Below are positions 23,401-28,591 of a stretch of 37,578 nucleotides of DNA, one piece after another. The stretch is from Amphimedon queenslandica (taxonomy: Eukaryota > Porifera > Demospongiae > Haplosclerida > Niphatidae), in contig NW_003546252.1 of assembly GCF_000090795.2 (NCBI RefSeq), forward strand, positions 191,904 to 229,481, written 5' to 3'. The notes under the pieces were generated by a model. The model did no database searches. It was not told the origin of the DNA and was given only the letters and a program-made list of their open reading frames with translations. The translations under genes and the position numbers were made by a program. Each line of letters begins with the position of its first letter. The stretch's first letter is position 1.

Positions 23401-26400
23401 GAACCCATTCAGAACCTTCCAGAGTACCTAGAGACTCAAAAATTGGTACAGATTTTTGGAAGAACCCGTTATGCAGCTATACCAAGTTTTAGGTTACTAG
23501 CATTAGTAATAAAAAAGTTATAAGGGGTGGTGCTTGGGCAACTCAACTGAAACCGGCTACAGATATACAATGTACAAGGGACTTGCCATGTTAGAAACAG
23601 CTACAAATGTCTTTTCACAAAATCAGTTCAATTGTTTTTCTAAATCTTAGTCCCAATTAAGAAATGGCATTCAAAAATTGCAAAAAAGTTGCTATACAAA
23701 CACATGCTTCTTTGGACATGTAAATTAATGCATGTACAATCTGAAACTGCACTGAATTCTAATATCATTATTAAAGTACATGTACATCACAATGTGTAAT
23801 GTGTCAGCATTACAGAAATCATTCCATATAATGTCATGTGAAGTGACAAATTTCAAGGCTCATAAAATTTCAAACAACTCCATACATGTACATGTACGGC
23901 AACTTATCAATAAAGTAAAATGTCTCAAGCCAATAAATCCTACTACACAATTACAATGCTCTATATTACTCAAATATAATTATAATTTAAAAGTTGAGCA
24001 AGATTGCATGAACAGTAAACTTTATACACATTCAGTAACAATAAAAGTGAGCATACCTTCATCTTCAGACAGAGATTTTTGCCTGTGTTTTAAGTATCGA
24101 TTAAGTTCTCCATTCTGACAAAATTCCAAAATCAAATACACATAGTTCGAATCTTCAAAAAAATCATACAACTAAAAAAAACTAATACCATTATTACAAC
24201 AAATACATGTACAAACTTCAAGGATGGATGGGTGTTTGAGATGTGAGTGTATTTTAACTTCATTTTTCACTCTTTCAGTCATACCTTTCTTAACCATTAA
24301 CTTTTTATCAATCTGCAATGAGAAATAGAAAACCATTTCATACCACTTACATGTACGTAACATGTATGTGTACATGTACATCTTGCTTTTTTACATACAT
24401 ATAAAAACATAACCATGATACAAAAAGTAAGACATATTTACAATGCTTGTATGAGAATGCCAGTGTACAGTACAAAAGTAAATAAATTATACTATACATT
24501 GTACATGTACATGAAATACAAGTACATGTAGATCAATTGACACTCCCTTCTGAGGGACCTCAATCATGAGAGGAAAGTGTGGCAAGGATCATAGTGATAG
24601 GATCATGGGACAATCTGACACTACAAAGACACATGATAAAGAATGAGGTAGGACTTAATTACAGTAGCATAGGACTAGAGAGTCTAGACGTGAAGTGTTT
24701 ATTGAAAGTATAGGCTGGTGCACCCATTTCTCCTGCAGTGGTAGAGGATAGTGGTGTAAAAGAGGCATGCTCAACTCAACATTACAGATCCTTTGGCCAT
24801 ATTAGCATTTTTTTATCTTTTTCATTTCTCCTATTGTAGGCTTTAATGGATTATTTATTACAGGTACATATACTGTACATGTACATGTATGTCATAAAAG
24901 ATTAATGACTGGTTCCAGAAAAGTCAGCCGTGGCATTATTGTCAGTATAATAGCAGACAGGTAGTAAAATTTTTCGATAAATAATGCTTGAAAAATGTGT
25001 TCAAAGTTTTTCATGTTAGGACACATCTCTGAAAGGTCTTCTGTTATGACCCTGAGTCCCTTAATTTATTGTGTCACAGAGATAGGAAGCCACCACACTT
25101 CAACTGACACATAAAAACCCCAAACACAAGGAAAAGATAAATCCAGCTGTAGGAAAGGCAAAGAGCATGACAAAAAGCACCTTCACGTATAACAAAACCA
25201 TGTTCTTTTGTAGGCATGTGTATTGAGCAAGGAGGAGGCACCATTGTCACAATACACGGGAACAGTGACAGAAAGAGGAAGTGGAATTTAGTTGTTCTTT
25301 ATGCCCCTATTCAACATGAAATTTTCTTGTGAAAACATCAGAAATGACAGAAGTGTTGAATATGGTCAACTTTACCTAATGTTACAGGATCATCTGCATA
25401 CCAAACCTGAGATGCATGTACTAAATTATGACTCATACATTACGGATCTCCTTGAATTTTACCCTCTGCAGAGTACAAGTAATGGACAAAGGAACCTCGA
25501 AATGATTATAATTAACCAGAAGATGCATACAGCTCGAGTTGTATACACAGCTGCTATTACTCACAATTTTTTGCTGCACTCAGTAAATACCATGCATACA
25601 TGTAGCTTTTTTAATTGAAAAAAGGGGCAATATTGAAGTAAAGCACTCTGCTGAAGTTGTTATTCTTCCAGTATTATGTATACTCAGTTGATTACTAACT
25701 CTAGGTCTTATTGAAGCTGCTTCAACCAGCTCTTTTGAAACAACTCTACTCGCTGTATATTTAAAATCTTCACCCATTCCTGTTAGCATTCATTGACTTC
25801 AGTGAGGTTTGTTATCATGACCAACCGACCAGCAACAATTTGCAGGTCTAGACAAGAAACTAACAGACAGAAAACAAATCACCATTGGCGAATGGCTCCA
25901 CTAAAGATATTAAAGAATAGATGATTAGCCAAACACTATAAACACTGAGAGTAGCCCTCTCTTTGTTCAGTATATTCAATATATTATTAAATAGTGTGCA
26001 CAACAGCATTTCACCTATGACATACATGTACAAAATTAAATCAATTTGGAGTGAGCAGGGGCTAGGGAGGCATATTTTATGTCCGTTGAACAGAGTAAAT
26101 TAAACAGGAAAAGCTCAATGAAAATATAGTGTGACATCACAAATTGAGTTGTGTCAAATAATACTAAATGGGAAAAGGTATATTCAAATATTATTATATC
26201 AATGTGCATATATGGGTGTTTGAGAGGAATTGTGCTGCAGTAGATTGCTGGCTGCAGTACCTACAGTACATGTACATGAACTTTCTCAAAAATCTTTTTT
26301 GGACTGCTGAGAGCTACTGAGATTATTTGTATACAAATTCAGAATGAGAGATAAACAAGTAGCAGCTAGAGCTGGATCTTTTGGCTAAGTTAGAGTATAA

Positions 26401-27380
26401 CAGAAAAATTCAACAAAAGGAAGGTTGCTAGAGCATTGTTTTTCAAAACAATATGCATTACAAGATATAAATACAGCAACTTCTTTGTTACAAGTACATT
26501 TTACATGTACAGGTCATTTTAAGTATAAGTACATGTAGACAGTGTACATTACAGTGACAGACAGGACCATGGTTGCATACAAGTATGTACTATACATGTA
26601 CCATACGGTATAGCGCTTTATTTTTGAGGAGCTAAACTTTCGCTATTTTCACCGTTAGCATGAAACTGCACAATTAAAGATCCGCTAAAATTTCAATTGC
26701 TATTAAAGGCGTGGCACTAAAATTGCAAATCCGCAAGTTATTTCCGTGAAAAATTGATTTTTATCAATCCGCAAAATTAAAACGCTATACGGTACATCCT
26801 TAAATAAAAGCTGGATGCGAATAAACGCCGGGATAGCAAAAGAATTCAAGAAATGAACAATAAACGCAAAAACCTTGCCTTCAAGTGACTCAGTAGCCTT
26901 GTGGATACCATATAGCGAGAAATTTTCCTGGCCCAAAATTTTCGCGGATCCATCTAAAATCAATTTTTTGGCTTTAATTTTTGTAGTTTTCTACTTTTTG
27001 GCCATCTTGAACCGTATTAAATTGATTTTCGCGAATTCTAATTTCTTGAATTTTGAAAAAAGCTAAATCTACAAAAATTTAGTGCCACAAAATTTTCTCA
27101 CTATACAGTACTGCCAAAAGTTACAGAAGTCAAGTGCATGAGGTTCCCAGTTCAAATCCCTCTCTAGGCCAATTTTTTTTATTTTTTTTCGAGGTTGAAA
27201 TGCCATCTTAGAAAATAGACGTACTGGCTTTTATTTCAGGAAATGCAGTACATGTATTTATGTAAATACTACTTCAAATATTACCATTTTGATTGCAACT
27301 TCTTTCTTTGTCCTTTTGCACTTCGCTCTATACACATCAGCAAAACTGCCTTTGCCTAATCGATTAAGTACTTCATAATC
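2365..27380 (-). CDS. PLK4: Polo-like kinase 4 (PLK4/SAK), 15 exons seen, both ends missing
   Basis: Serine/threonine kinase that, in animals, triggers centriole duplication at the centrosome. Exons in gene order: 27380-27285, 24312-24217, 24171-24057, 22761-22649, 19714-19626, 19574-19478, 19119-19061, 17349-17301, 16074-15508, 14107-13952, 13342-13211, 6495-6423, 4592-4471, 4420-4335, 2413-2365. All junctions are GT/AG and the phases chain without a break to 633 codons. Counting from the first visible residue: glycine loop GKGSFAD 9-15, VAIK lysine 31, alpha-C Glu 50, HRD 124-126, DFG 144-146, TLCGTPNY 160-167, APE 169-171. A linker with DSGNVT (303-308) follows. The cryptic polo box covers about 428-617, including KYWKKYKFA and AKCLLMEN, and ends in PIIIKNRKP. 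The identity comes from remembered similarity to human PLK4. The initiator exon upstream of 27380 and the polo box 3 exons were not identified. Confidence 0.95.
2670..3574. mobile_element. TA-flanked TIR transposon, copy B (Tc1/mariner-like MITE)
   Basis: 905 bp between TA dinucleotides. The left end is CAGTAGAAGACAATAAAAAC and continues inverted-complementary for about 45 bp to GTTGAACGG. The right end has drifted to GGCTTGTACTG. TA flanks plus CAGT termini suggest Tc1/mariner (inference). On the minus strand about 3317-3404 sits between a pyrimidine-rich acceptor-like CTCCACAG and a donor-like GTGAGT or variant. On the plus strand ATGGTTGATG is followed by CAG|GTAAGT (2899-2924). These exon-like modules are preserved in all full copies. 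No transposase is visible. Confidence 0.88.
3575..4334. other. PLK4 intron stretch without recognised gene
   Basis: Between copy B and the PLK4 exon at 4335. An open minus frame at about 3661-3794 resembles nothing known. 4000-4200 carries TACGGTA ends and AAATTT-rich text resembling the ACCGTATAGCG MITE family, weakly. Confidence 0.5.
4335..4420 (-). CDS. PLK4: PLK4 exon: cryptic polo box C-terminal helix
   Basis: [20 protein letters not shown] then LLPIIIK plus two bases. It corresponds to the long helix and PIIIG of human PLK4. The donor GTATGA is preferred because the joined product reads IIIKNRKP like human IIIGRKP. Confidence 0.88.
4471..4592 (-). CDS. PLK4: PLK4 exon: cryptic polo box, PB2 middle
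   Basis: Phase 1 in, phase 0 out. Reads [15 protein letters not shown], then [19 protein letters not shown]. Conservation is lower here than in neighbouring exons; phase continuity and position support it. A second acceptor at 4560-4561 would shorten the exon and break the phase. Confidence 0.85.
4593..5307. other. PLK4 intron, no gene seen
   Basis: AT-rich intron with TTCATTCTC-type pyrimidine runs near 4880-4960 and a short (AC)n at about 5113-5127. Nothing else recognised. Confidence 0.6.
5308..6203. mobile_element. TA-flanked TIR transposon, copy C (best preserved ends)
   Basis: 896 bp flanked by TA at 5306-5307 and 6204-6205. The ends CAGTAGAAGACAATAAAAAC and its inverted complement at the right match almost perfectly over about 46 bp. 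The interior is collinear with copy B. It lies in the PLK4 intron between 4592 and 6423. Confidence 0.92.
6423..6495 (-). CDS. PLK4: PLK4 exon: cryptic polo box, PB2 start
   Basis: [20 protein letters not shown] then VMYN plus one base. It matches ITYFTRYAKCILMEN of human PLK4. The donor is G|GTACGT, chosen over a nearby GTGAGT because phase 1 joins the next exon in frame. Confidence 0.9.
6592..7161. mobile_element. TIR element with GTATACCTTAAGGAGACA ends
   Basis: The ends GTATACCTTAAGGAGACA and TGTCTCCTTAAGGTATAC are exact inverted copies, and imperfect complementarity continues inward (TTAGCG, AATCGCTAAA). The interior has ATGGCGGCTGTCAGC at 6725 opening a 17-codon frame that stops. Superfamily not identified. 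Confidence 0.88.
7162..7694. other. Intron sequence, nothing recognised
   Basis: Part of the 6.7-kb PLK4 intron. No conserved frame, repeat or hairpin noted. Confidence 0.5.
7695..8194 (+). pseudogene. Broken hAT-type transposase, N-terminal BED finger part
   Basis: The opening frame (7695-7901) reads [20 protein letters not shown], then NHKN. This is the CxC...GYSN...H layout of the BED zinc finger seen in hAT transposases, although the usual His after GYSNLxS is Cys here. After frame changes, FIEYGLELT and, at about 8035-8193, [12 protein letters not shown] and [14 protein letters not shown] follow. These resemble the segment before the catalytic core, and the Trp expected after FDG is a TGA stop. 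At least two frame breaks and several stops. The catalytic part is absent. Confidence 0.6.
8510..9115. repeat. Dispersed repeat, copy 2 (holds unoccupied hAT site)
   Basis: Collinear with 1320-1712 plus the flank after 2234, but without the hAT MITE. The site reads GCTACCGC at 9096-9103. It carries a different small insertion at 8719-8899. Confidence 0.68.
8719..8899. mobile_element. Small hAT-like MITE
   Basis: 181 bp. The ends CACTGGTGGT and the complement of CAGTGGCGGT match at most positions. The flanks AAGGTAGG (8711-8718) and AAGGTACA (8900-8907) share six of eight bases. The other repeat copy has an uninterrupted AAGGTACC at this point, which supports insertion. CAGTGGCGG-type ends are common in hAT elements. 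Confidence 0.65.
9183..9931. mobile_element. TIR element interrupted by a hAT MITE
   Basis: The left end AAGGCCATAC...GACAGGAAGTACT is inverted against AGCACTTCCTGTC...GTATAGCCTT at the right. The segment GGTGGCCATTGGTTTATA is shared with the arms of the palindrome at 11411-12854, so the two are related. The hAT MITE at 9305-9895 makes up most of its length. Confidence 0.6.
9305..9895. mobile_element. hAT-like MITE with perfect 8-bp duplication
   Basis: The termini CAGGGCCGTTGACTGGG and the inverted CAGGGCTATTGACAGGG differ at three positions. The flank GGTTTATA is present at 9297-9304 and 9896-9903. 591 bp, locally GC-rich (runs of GGGCCCCC). No transposase frame. Confidence 0.87.
10001..10111 (+). 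CDS. Small ORF inside the TTAA element, probably broken
   Basis: 36 codons starting [20 protein letters not shown] and ending in TAG. A shift of frame at the stop lets reading continue with [19 protein letters not shown] for about 27 further codons, so this may be a captured gene start with one frame break. Not recognised. CpG content is higher than in the surroundings. Confidence 0.3.
   Translation: MSALDGVASSRKNAGRKGFWYQMDFHFTLKEDNDQF
10794..11126 (-). CDS. 111-codon open frame inside the TTAA element
   Basis: Open from 11126 to a stop at 10794-10796, with no ATG near its 5' end, so it would be an exon or a fragment. Contains [20 protein letters not shown] and [20 protein letters not shown], Ser/Thr-rich. 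A second frame across 10850-10990 is also open and Ser-rich, so the true frame is uncertain. Not recognised. Confidence 0.25.
   Translation of the reverse strand, partial: FYIIIKYYLVYSEKSVNSLRNTVNDAVRQVISDSGKGIALTTTQKTSPRTATTGTRQPCRLPYISHHHQVEVVPAKDSNMVLIQILVLVAVVTFNDLLEEVNTKNIILNF
11411..12854. mobile_element. Long-TIR palindromic element (foldback type)
   Basis: Arms of about 280 bp: 11411-11692 and 12581-12854. They are inverted copies with roughly 10% difference; both carry ACAGGAAGTGCTCTATAAAC, ATTGACTCAAAAAC and GATAAAAGACTAATAAACAT or the complement. The middle is largely occupied by a separate TA-flanked element (11719-12359). No coding capacity of its own seen. Confidence 0.85.
11719..12359. 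mobile_element. TA-flanked TIR MITE, copy 1 (nested)
   Basis: Ends GTCGGCTTCAGTTGAG and CTCAACTGAAACCGAC, flanked by TA. Homologous in the same orientation to 22890-23557; the shared interior includes AACCTTCCAGAGTACCTAGA and AAAAAGTTATAAGGGGTGGT. Contains CATGGCGGCTCC at 12173. Tc1/mariner-like by TA flank, which is inference. Confidence 0.85.
12887..13045 (-). CDS. Orphan coding-like frame in the PLK4 intron
   Basis: An open stretch of 52 codons ending in TAA at 12887. It reads [20 protein letters not shown] then [14 protein letters not shown], with normal protein-like composition. An acceptor-like CTCTTGAG lies just before [10 protein letters not shown] and would join the previous PLK4 exon in phase 0. 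It could therefore be an alternative terminal exon, or a relic of another gene. It does not resemble any part of PLK4 that I know. Confidence 0.35.
   Translation of the reverse strand, partial: SKAPSCCALELLYLVIRILEIVITDGKQVAIGGFATELGSTEAAKEFLVSGL
13211..13342 (-). CDS. PLK4: PLK4 exon: cryptic polo box, PB1 end
   Basis: 44 codons containing [20 protein letters not shown], equivalent to the human [20 protein letters not shown] segment. Phase 0 on both sides. The following intron is 6.7 kb. Confidence 0.95.
13458..13761. mobile_element. MITE related to the ACCGTATAGCG family
   Basis: The left end ATACCCCATATGTGGAAATT is inverted against AATTTCCACGTATAGG at the right. The interior repeats AATTTTCAC and its complement, like the other members. 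Confidence 0.6.
13952..14107 (-). CDS. PLK4: PLK4 exon: start of cryptic polo box
   Basis: 52 codons. [10 protein letters not shown] matches the RLKPIRQKT entry of the cryptic polo box, and VSSDGQT matches its ISSDGNT strand. Phase 0 on both sides; the donor is GTGAGT. Confidence 0.93.
14108..15061. other. PLK4 intron without recognised gene
   Basis: Includes ATGGCTGCCACAG at 14299 and GACGTCA-like CpG sites around 14404-14650. This resembles the interior of the other MITEs, but no terminal repeats were found. Confidence 0.4.
15062..15440. repeat. Dense ACATGTACATGT palindromic tracts
   Basis: Runs of TACATGTA alternating as TACATGTACATGTACATG, most concentrated at 15062-15130 and again at 15223-15256 and 15411-15450. 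The same motif is scattered through the window (for example 17161-17180, 17232-17254, 19757-19780, 28031-28054). Confidence 0.85.
15508..16074 (-). CDS. PLK4: PLK4 large exon: end of kinase domain and degron linker
   Basis: 189 codons in one exon. It starts [16 protein letters not shown] (helix I, end of the kinase domain), then runs into a Ser/Thr/Arg-rich linker. At 15865-15882 the linker reads DSGNVT, matching the DSGxxT pattern of the human PLK4 beta-TrCP phosphodegron (DSGHAT) at a similar distance from the kinase. AHSLED further on resembles the AHS motif in the vertebrate linker, which is weaker evidence. Both phases are 0. Confidence 0.93.
16409..16885. repeat. AAGCCCAAGC-rich element
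   Basis: Multiple copies of AAGCCCAAGC, AGCTTAAGC and the complements on both strands. The right end CAAGCCCTTTTGGGCTTAAA reads inverted within itself, followed by TGATACATCTCTAG. Likely a degenerate inverted-repeat element; ends not certain. Confidence 0.45.
17301..17349 (-). CDS. PLK4: PLK4 micro-exon: kinase C-lobe, part 2
   Basis: 49 nt giving [16 protein letters not shown] after completing one codon. This is the helix-G/H segment equivalent to EAKDLIHQLLR. Clean acceptor (TTGTAG) and donor (GTAAAA). Confidence 0.9.
17506..17698. mobile_element. MITE of the ACCGTATAGCG family
   Basis: The left end ACCATATAGCTTGAAATTTTCG is inverted against CGAAAATATTGACACATGAAAATTTCAAGGTATACCG in imperfect form. 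The internal TTCGTGG and CCACGAAA blocks alternate. Confidence 0.65.
17938..18040. repeat. Two-copy direct repeat, period 53 bp
   Basis: TTGTACTACTAGGGAATACA and the next 30 bases are repeated exactly after 53 bp (17938 and 17991). Directly followed by the 60-bp triplicate. Confidence 0.9.
18081..18260. repeat. Three-copy tandem repeat, period 60 bp
   Basis: The unit starting AAAGATTGCTGTCAAGAATG recurs at 18083, 18143 and 18203 with one or two base changes. The period is a multiple of three, so both strands stay open through it (minus-strand [15 protein letters not shown] repeated). It lies in an intron, with no evidence of translation. Confidence 0.92.
19061..19119 (-). CDS. PLK4: PLK4 exon: kinase C-lobe, part 1
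   Basis: [19 protein letters not shown] plus two bases. It aligns with the stretch after PPFD in known PLK4. Phase 0 in, phase 2 out. Confidence 0.9.
19238..19429. mobile_element. MITE of the ACCGTATAGCG family
   Basis: Starts ACCGTATAGCACGTTAATTT, ends AAATAAAGCACTATAGGTAT. Internal GGCGATT/AATCGCC blocks are inverted. Confidence 0.7.
19478..19574 (-). CDS. PLK4: PLK4 exon: APE and helix F
   Basis: Completes APE and reads [20 protein letters not shown], then [16 protein letters not shown] is the conserved helix-F Asp segment. Phase 2 in, phase 0 out. Confidence 0.95.
19626..19714 (-). CDS. PLK4: PLK4 exon: DFG and activation loop
   Basis: KIADFGLS through [11 protein letters not shown]. 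The T-loop threonine TLCGT is the expected trans-autophosphorylation segment of PLK4. Phase 0 in, phase 2 out. Followed by a 51-bp intron that splits the APE motif. Confidence 0.95.
20576..21091. mobile_element. hAT-like MITE with 8-bp target duplication, copy 2
   Basis: The reverse-orientation counterpart of 1721-2226, with the same CAGGCCTGGGG ends and the same core. The flank ATCAATAC is present at 20568-20575 and 21092-21099, an exact 8-bp duplication different from that of copy 1, so the two insertions were independent. Confidence 0.92.
21187..21595. mobile_element. MITE of the ACCGTATAGCG family, best ends
   Basis: ATACCGTATAGCGTCAAATT and AATTTGACGCTATACGGTAT are exact inverted copies. 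Subterminal ATTTTCGTG / CACGAAAAT blocks repeat several times. A central 200 bp of higher GC content has an open minus-strand frame (21300-21492, [20 protein letters not shown]), unrecognised. Confidence 0.88.
22649..22761 (-). CDS. PLK4: PLK4 exon: HRD catalytic loop
   Basis: Phase 1 in, phase 0 out. Contains [19 protein letters not shown] with the catalytic Asp (HRD) and the metal-binding Asn. The upstream neighbour is a MITE at 22890-23557 in the same intron. Confidence 0.94.
22890..23557. mobile_element. TA-flanked TIR MITE, copy 2
   Basis: Ends GTCAGTTTCATTTGAG and CTCAACTGAAACCGGC with TA outside (22888-22889, 23558-23559). Collinear with 11719-12359. Contains CATCATGGCAGCTC at 23368, at the equivalent position of the other copy's ATGGCGGC. 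Confidence 0.85.
24057..24171 (-). CDS. PLK4: PLK4 exon: kinase hinge
   Basis: Begins [20 protein letters not shown] (hinge) and ends SEDE plus one base. Enters in phase 0 and leaves in phase 1. It follows the previous exon after only 45 bp. Confidence 0.94.
24217..24312 (-). CDS. PLK4: PLK4 exon: kinase alpha-C helix
   Basis: 32 codons, [20 protein letters not shown] onward to LKHPSILE. The Glu of NEV pairs with the VAIK lysine. Phase 0 on both sides. The donor GTTTGT opens a 45-bp intron. Confidence 0.94.
25215..25618 (+). pseudogene. Coding relic, family not recognised
   Basis: After an acceptor-like TTCTTTTGTAG (25214), the frame reads [20 protein letters not shown] then [13 protein letters not shown]. 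It stops, and a one-base shift continues with [40 protein letters not shown] and [11 protein letters not shown] to a stop near 25618. Composition is protein-like across the break. It sits in a PLK4 intron on the opposite strand, so it is probably element-borne. Confidence 0.45.
26604..26794. mobile_element. MITE of the ACCGTATAGCG family
   Basis: TACGGTATAGCGCTTTATTT at the left is inverted against AAATTAAAACGCTATACGGT at the right. About 190 bp with internal ATTTTAGCGGA-like repeats. Confidence 0.75.
26908..27110. mobile_element. MITE of the ACCGTATAGCG family
   Basis: TACCATATAGCGAGAAATTT against AAATTTTCTCACTATACAGTA, with internal TTTTCGCGGA and TTTTCGCGAA. It lies about 110 bp from the previous one. 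Confidence 0.72.
27120..27255 (+). repeat. Possible tRNA-derived SINE, copy 1
   Basis: GTTCAAATCCC (27152-27162) resembles a pol III B box. It is followed by a T-rich run, then GAGGTTGAAATGCCATCTTA and CTTTTATTTCAGGAAATGCA. A related tail occurs at 27830-27910. No convincing A box. Confidence 0.35.
27285..27380 (-). CDS. PLK4: PLK4 exon: glycine loop and catalytic lysine
   Basis: 32 codons starting [17 protein letters not shown] and ending VAIKM. The acceptor is at 27381-27382 and the donor at 27283-27284; both phases are 0. It carries the nucleotide-binding loop and the ATP-anchoring lysine. About ten N-terminal residues, including the start Met, must come from an upstream exon that I could not place. 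Confidence 0.93.
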
Positions 27381-27779
27381 CTATAAAATAAAAGTGCTAG
27401 CATTAATTTGTACAATTAAAGAACTATAATGTACATTGTACATGTACATCTTAGTCATGTGCTTAAAAATCTTTAATGGCATGATGAAGAAGTGGAAAAG
27501 AAGGAGTATGAAATGTCTATGTTTCAATACATGCTATCAATAGACATGATACATGTAGTGCAAAGCATGTGTCAATAGATCAAATCACCCACACATTTAA
27601 TAGAAAATTGATAGTACGCTGAAACAGCATCATTATTGTAAACTAGGCATAACAGAAACACATGTAAATAAATTCCAGGTACAAATACATGTAAATGCCA
27701 GGGTTAGCAATAAACTTAAAAGTATACAATGTAAATACGCAAATAGCCCTTCAAAAGCATAGATACCTTGTAAATACCT

Positions 27780-27912
27780 CCTTAAGCTTCCTAAAATTAA
27801 TTGCATGAGATCACGGGTTTGTATGCCACTGTTGGCTTTTGTAATATTTTTCAATGTGAAGATGCCATTTTAATAAATACACGCCAGGGCTTTTATTGAA
27901 GGAAAATACAGT
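27780..27912 (+). repeat. Possible tRNA-derived SINE, copy 2
   Basis: Shares GCATGAG at the start and the tail AAGATGCCATTTTAATAAAT, CAGGGCTTTTATTGAAGGAA with copy 1. The B-box region has drifted (GGGTTTGTATGCC). Confidence 0.3.
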
Positions 27913-28591
27913 ACAAGTACATCAAAAAAGGGCTAAGTAACACACAGTAGAGAAGAGTACTTGTAGGTACATTGTACATATAGTTTGAAGGTAGCATTTC
28001 TACTTCGCTTTTCTTTGTGCATTACACATACCTGTACATGTACATGTACATGTAAATGAACAGAAAGCAATGCGATCCCACACATGGTCATGCAGTTACA
28101 TACATTTACATGTACATGTATATTGGATAAAAGAGTACTCTAGAAGATTTCAAAGAACTTGATGATGCTTCTCTTGGCTGTGTACATGTATATGCAGTCA
28201 AGATTGATCTGTAATTCCACTCTCTGCTTTAAGAAGCCTAGGACTCAATTCTACTGTTATTCCATTCTACCATCAATTAAAATGGTGAAAAGAAAATTAT
28301 TCTTTATGCATTACAAAAAATACACATGCACATGTACTTTAAATTACATAAATATACTTAGAACCAAGCAGACAAATGTTCTACACAAGGTCAAAAATAG
28401 AAAGCCAATTATTTTAAAGAAACTTATTTCTGTGTTTACAATTAGTAATGCCAAAATAAATAATTTCTAATTTTTAATTTTCTCCGTTAAATAAAAATAG
28501 GCAACAAGGCACAATAAATTGTGTTTGTTGGAGTTATTTTTTGAATATGCTTATGATATAACTACTGAAGACAAATAGTATTGTCTTGGTC
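27913..28591. other. Presumed PLK4 5' region, no gene assigned
   Basis: The initiator exon and promoter of PLK4 should lie in or right of this stretch. An ATG-led frame at 28034-28095 ends in CAG|GTATGTG, in phase with the first known exon, but it is made mostly of ACATGT repeat and is not convincing. Confidence 0.35.

Noticed and set aside
28034..28101. Candidate PLK4 first exon with ATG and a CAG|GTATGTG donor
   Set aside because: Half of it is ACATGTACATGT repeat, giving repeated His-Val, and the residues do not resemble any PLK4 N-terminus I know.
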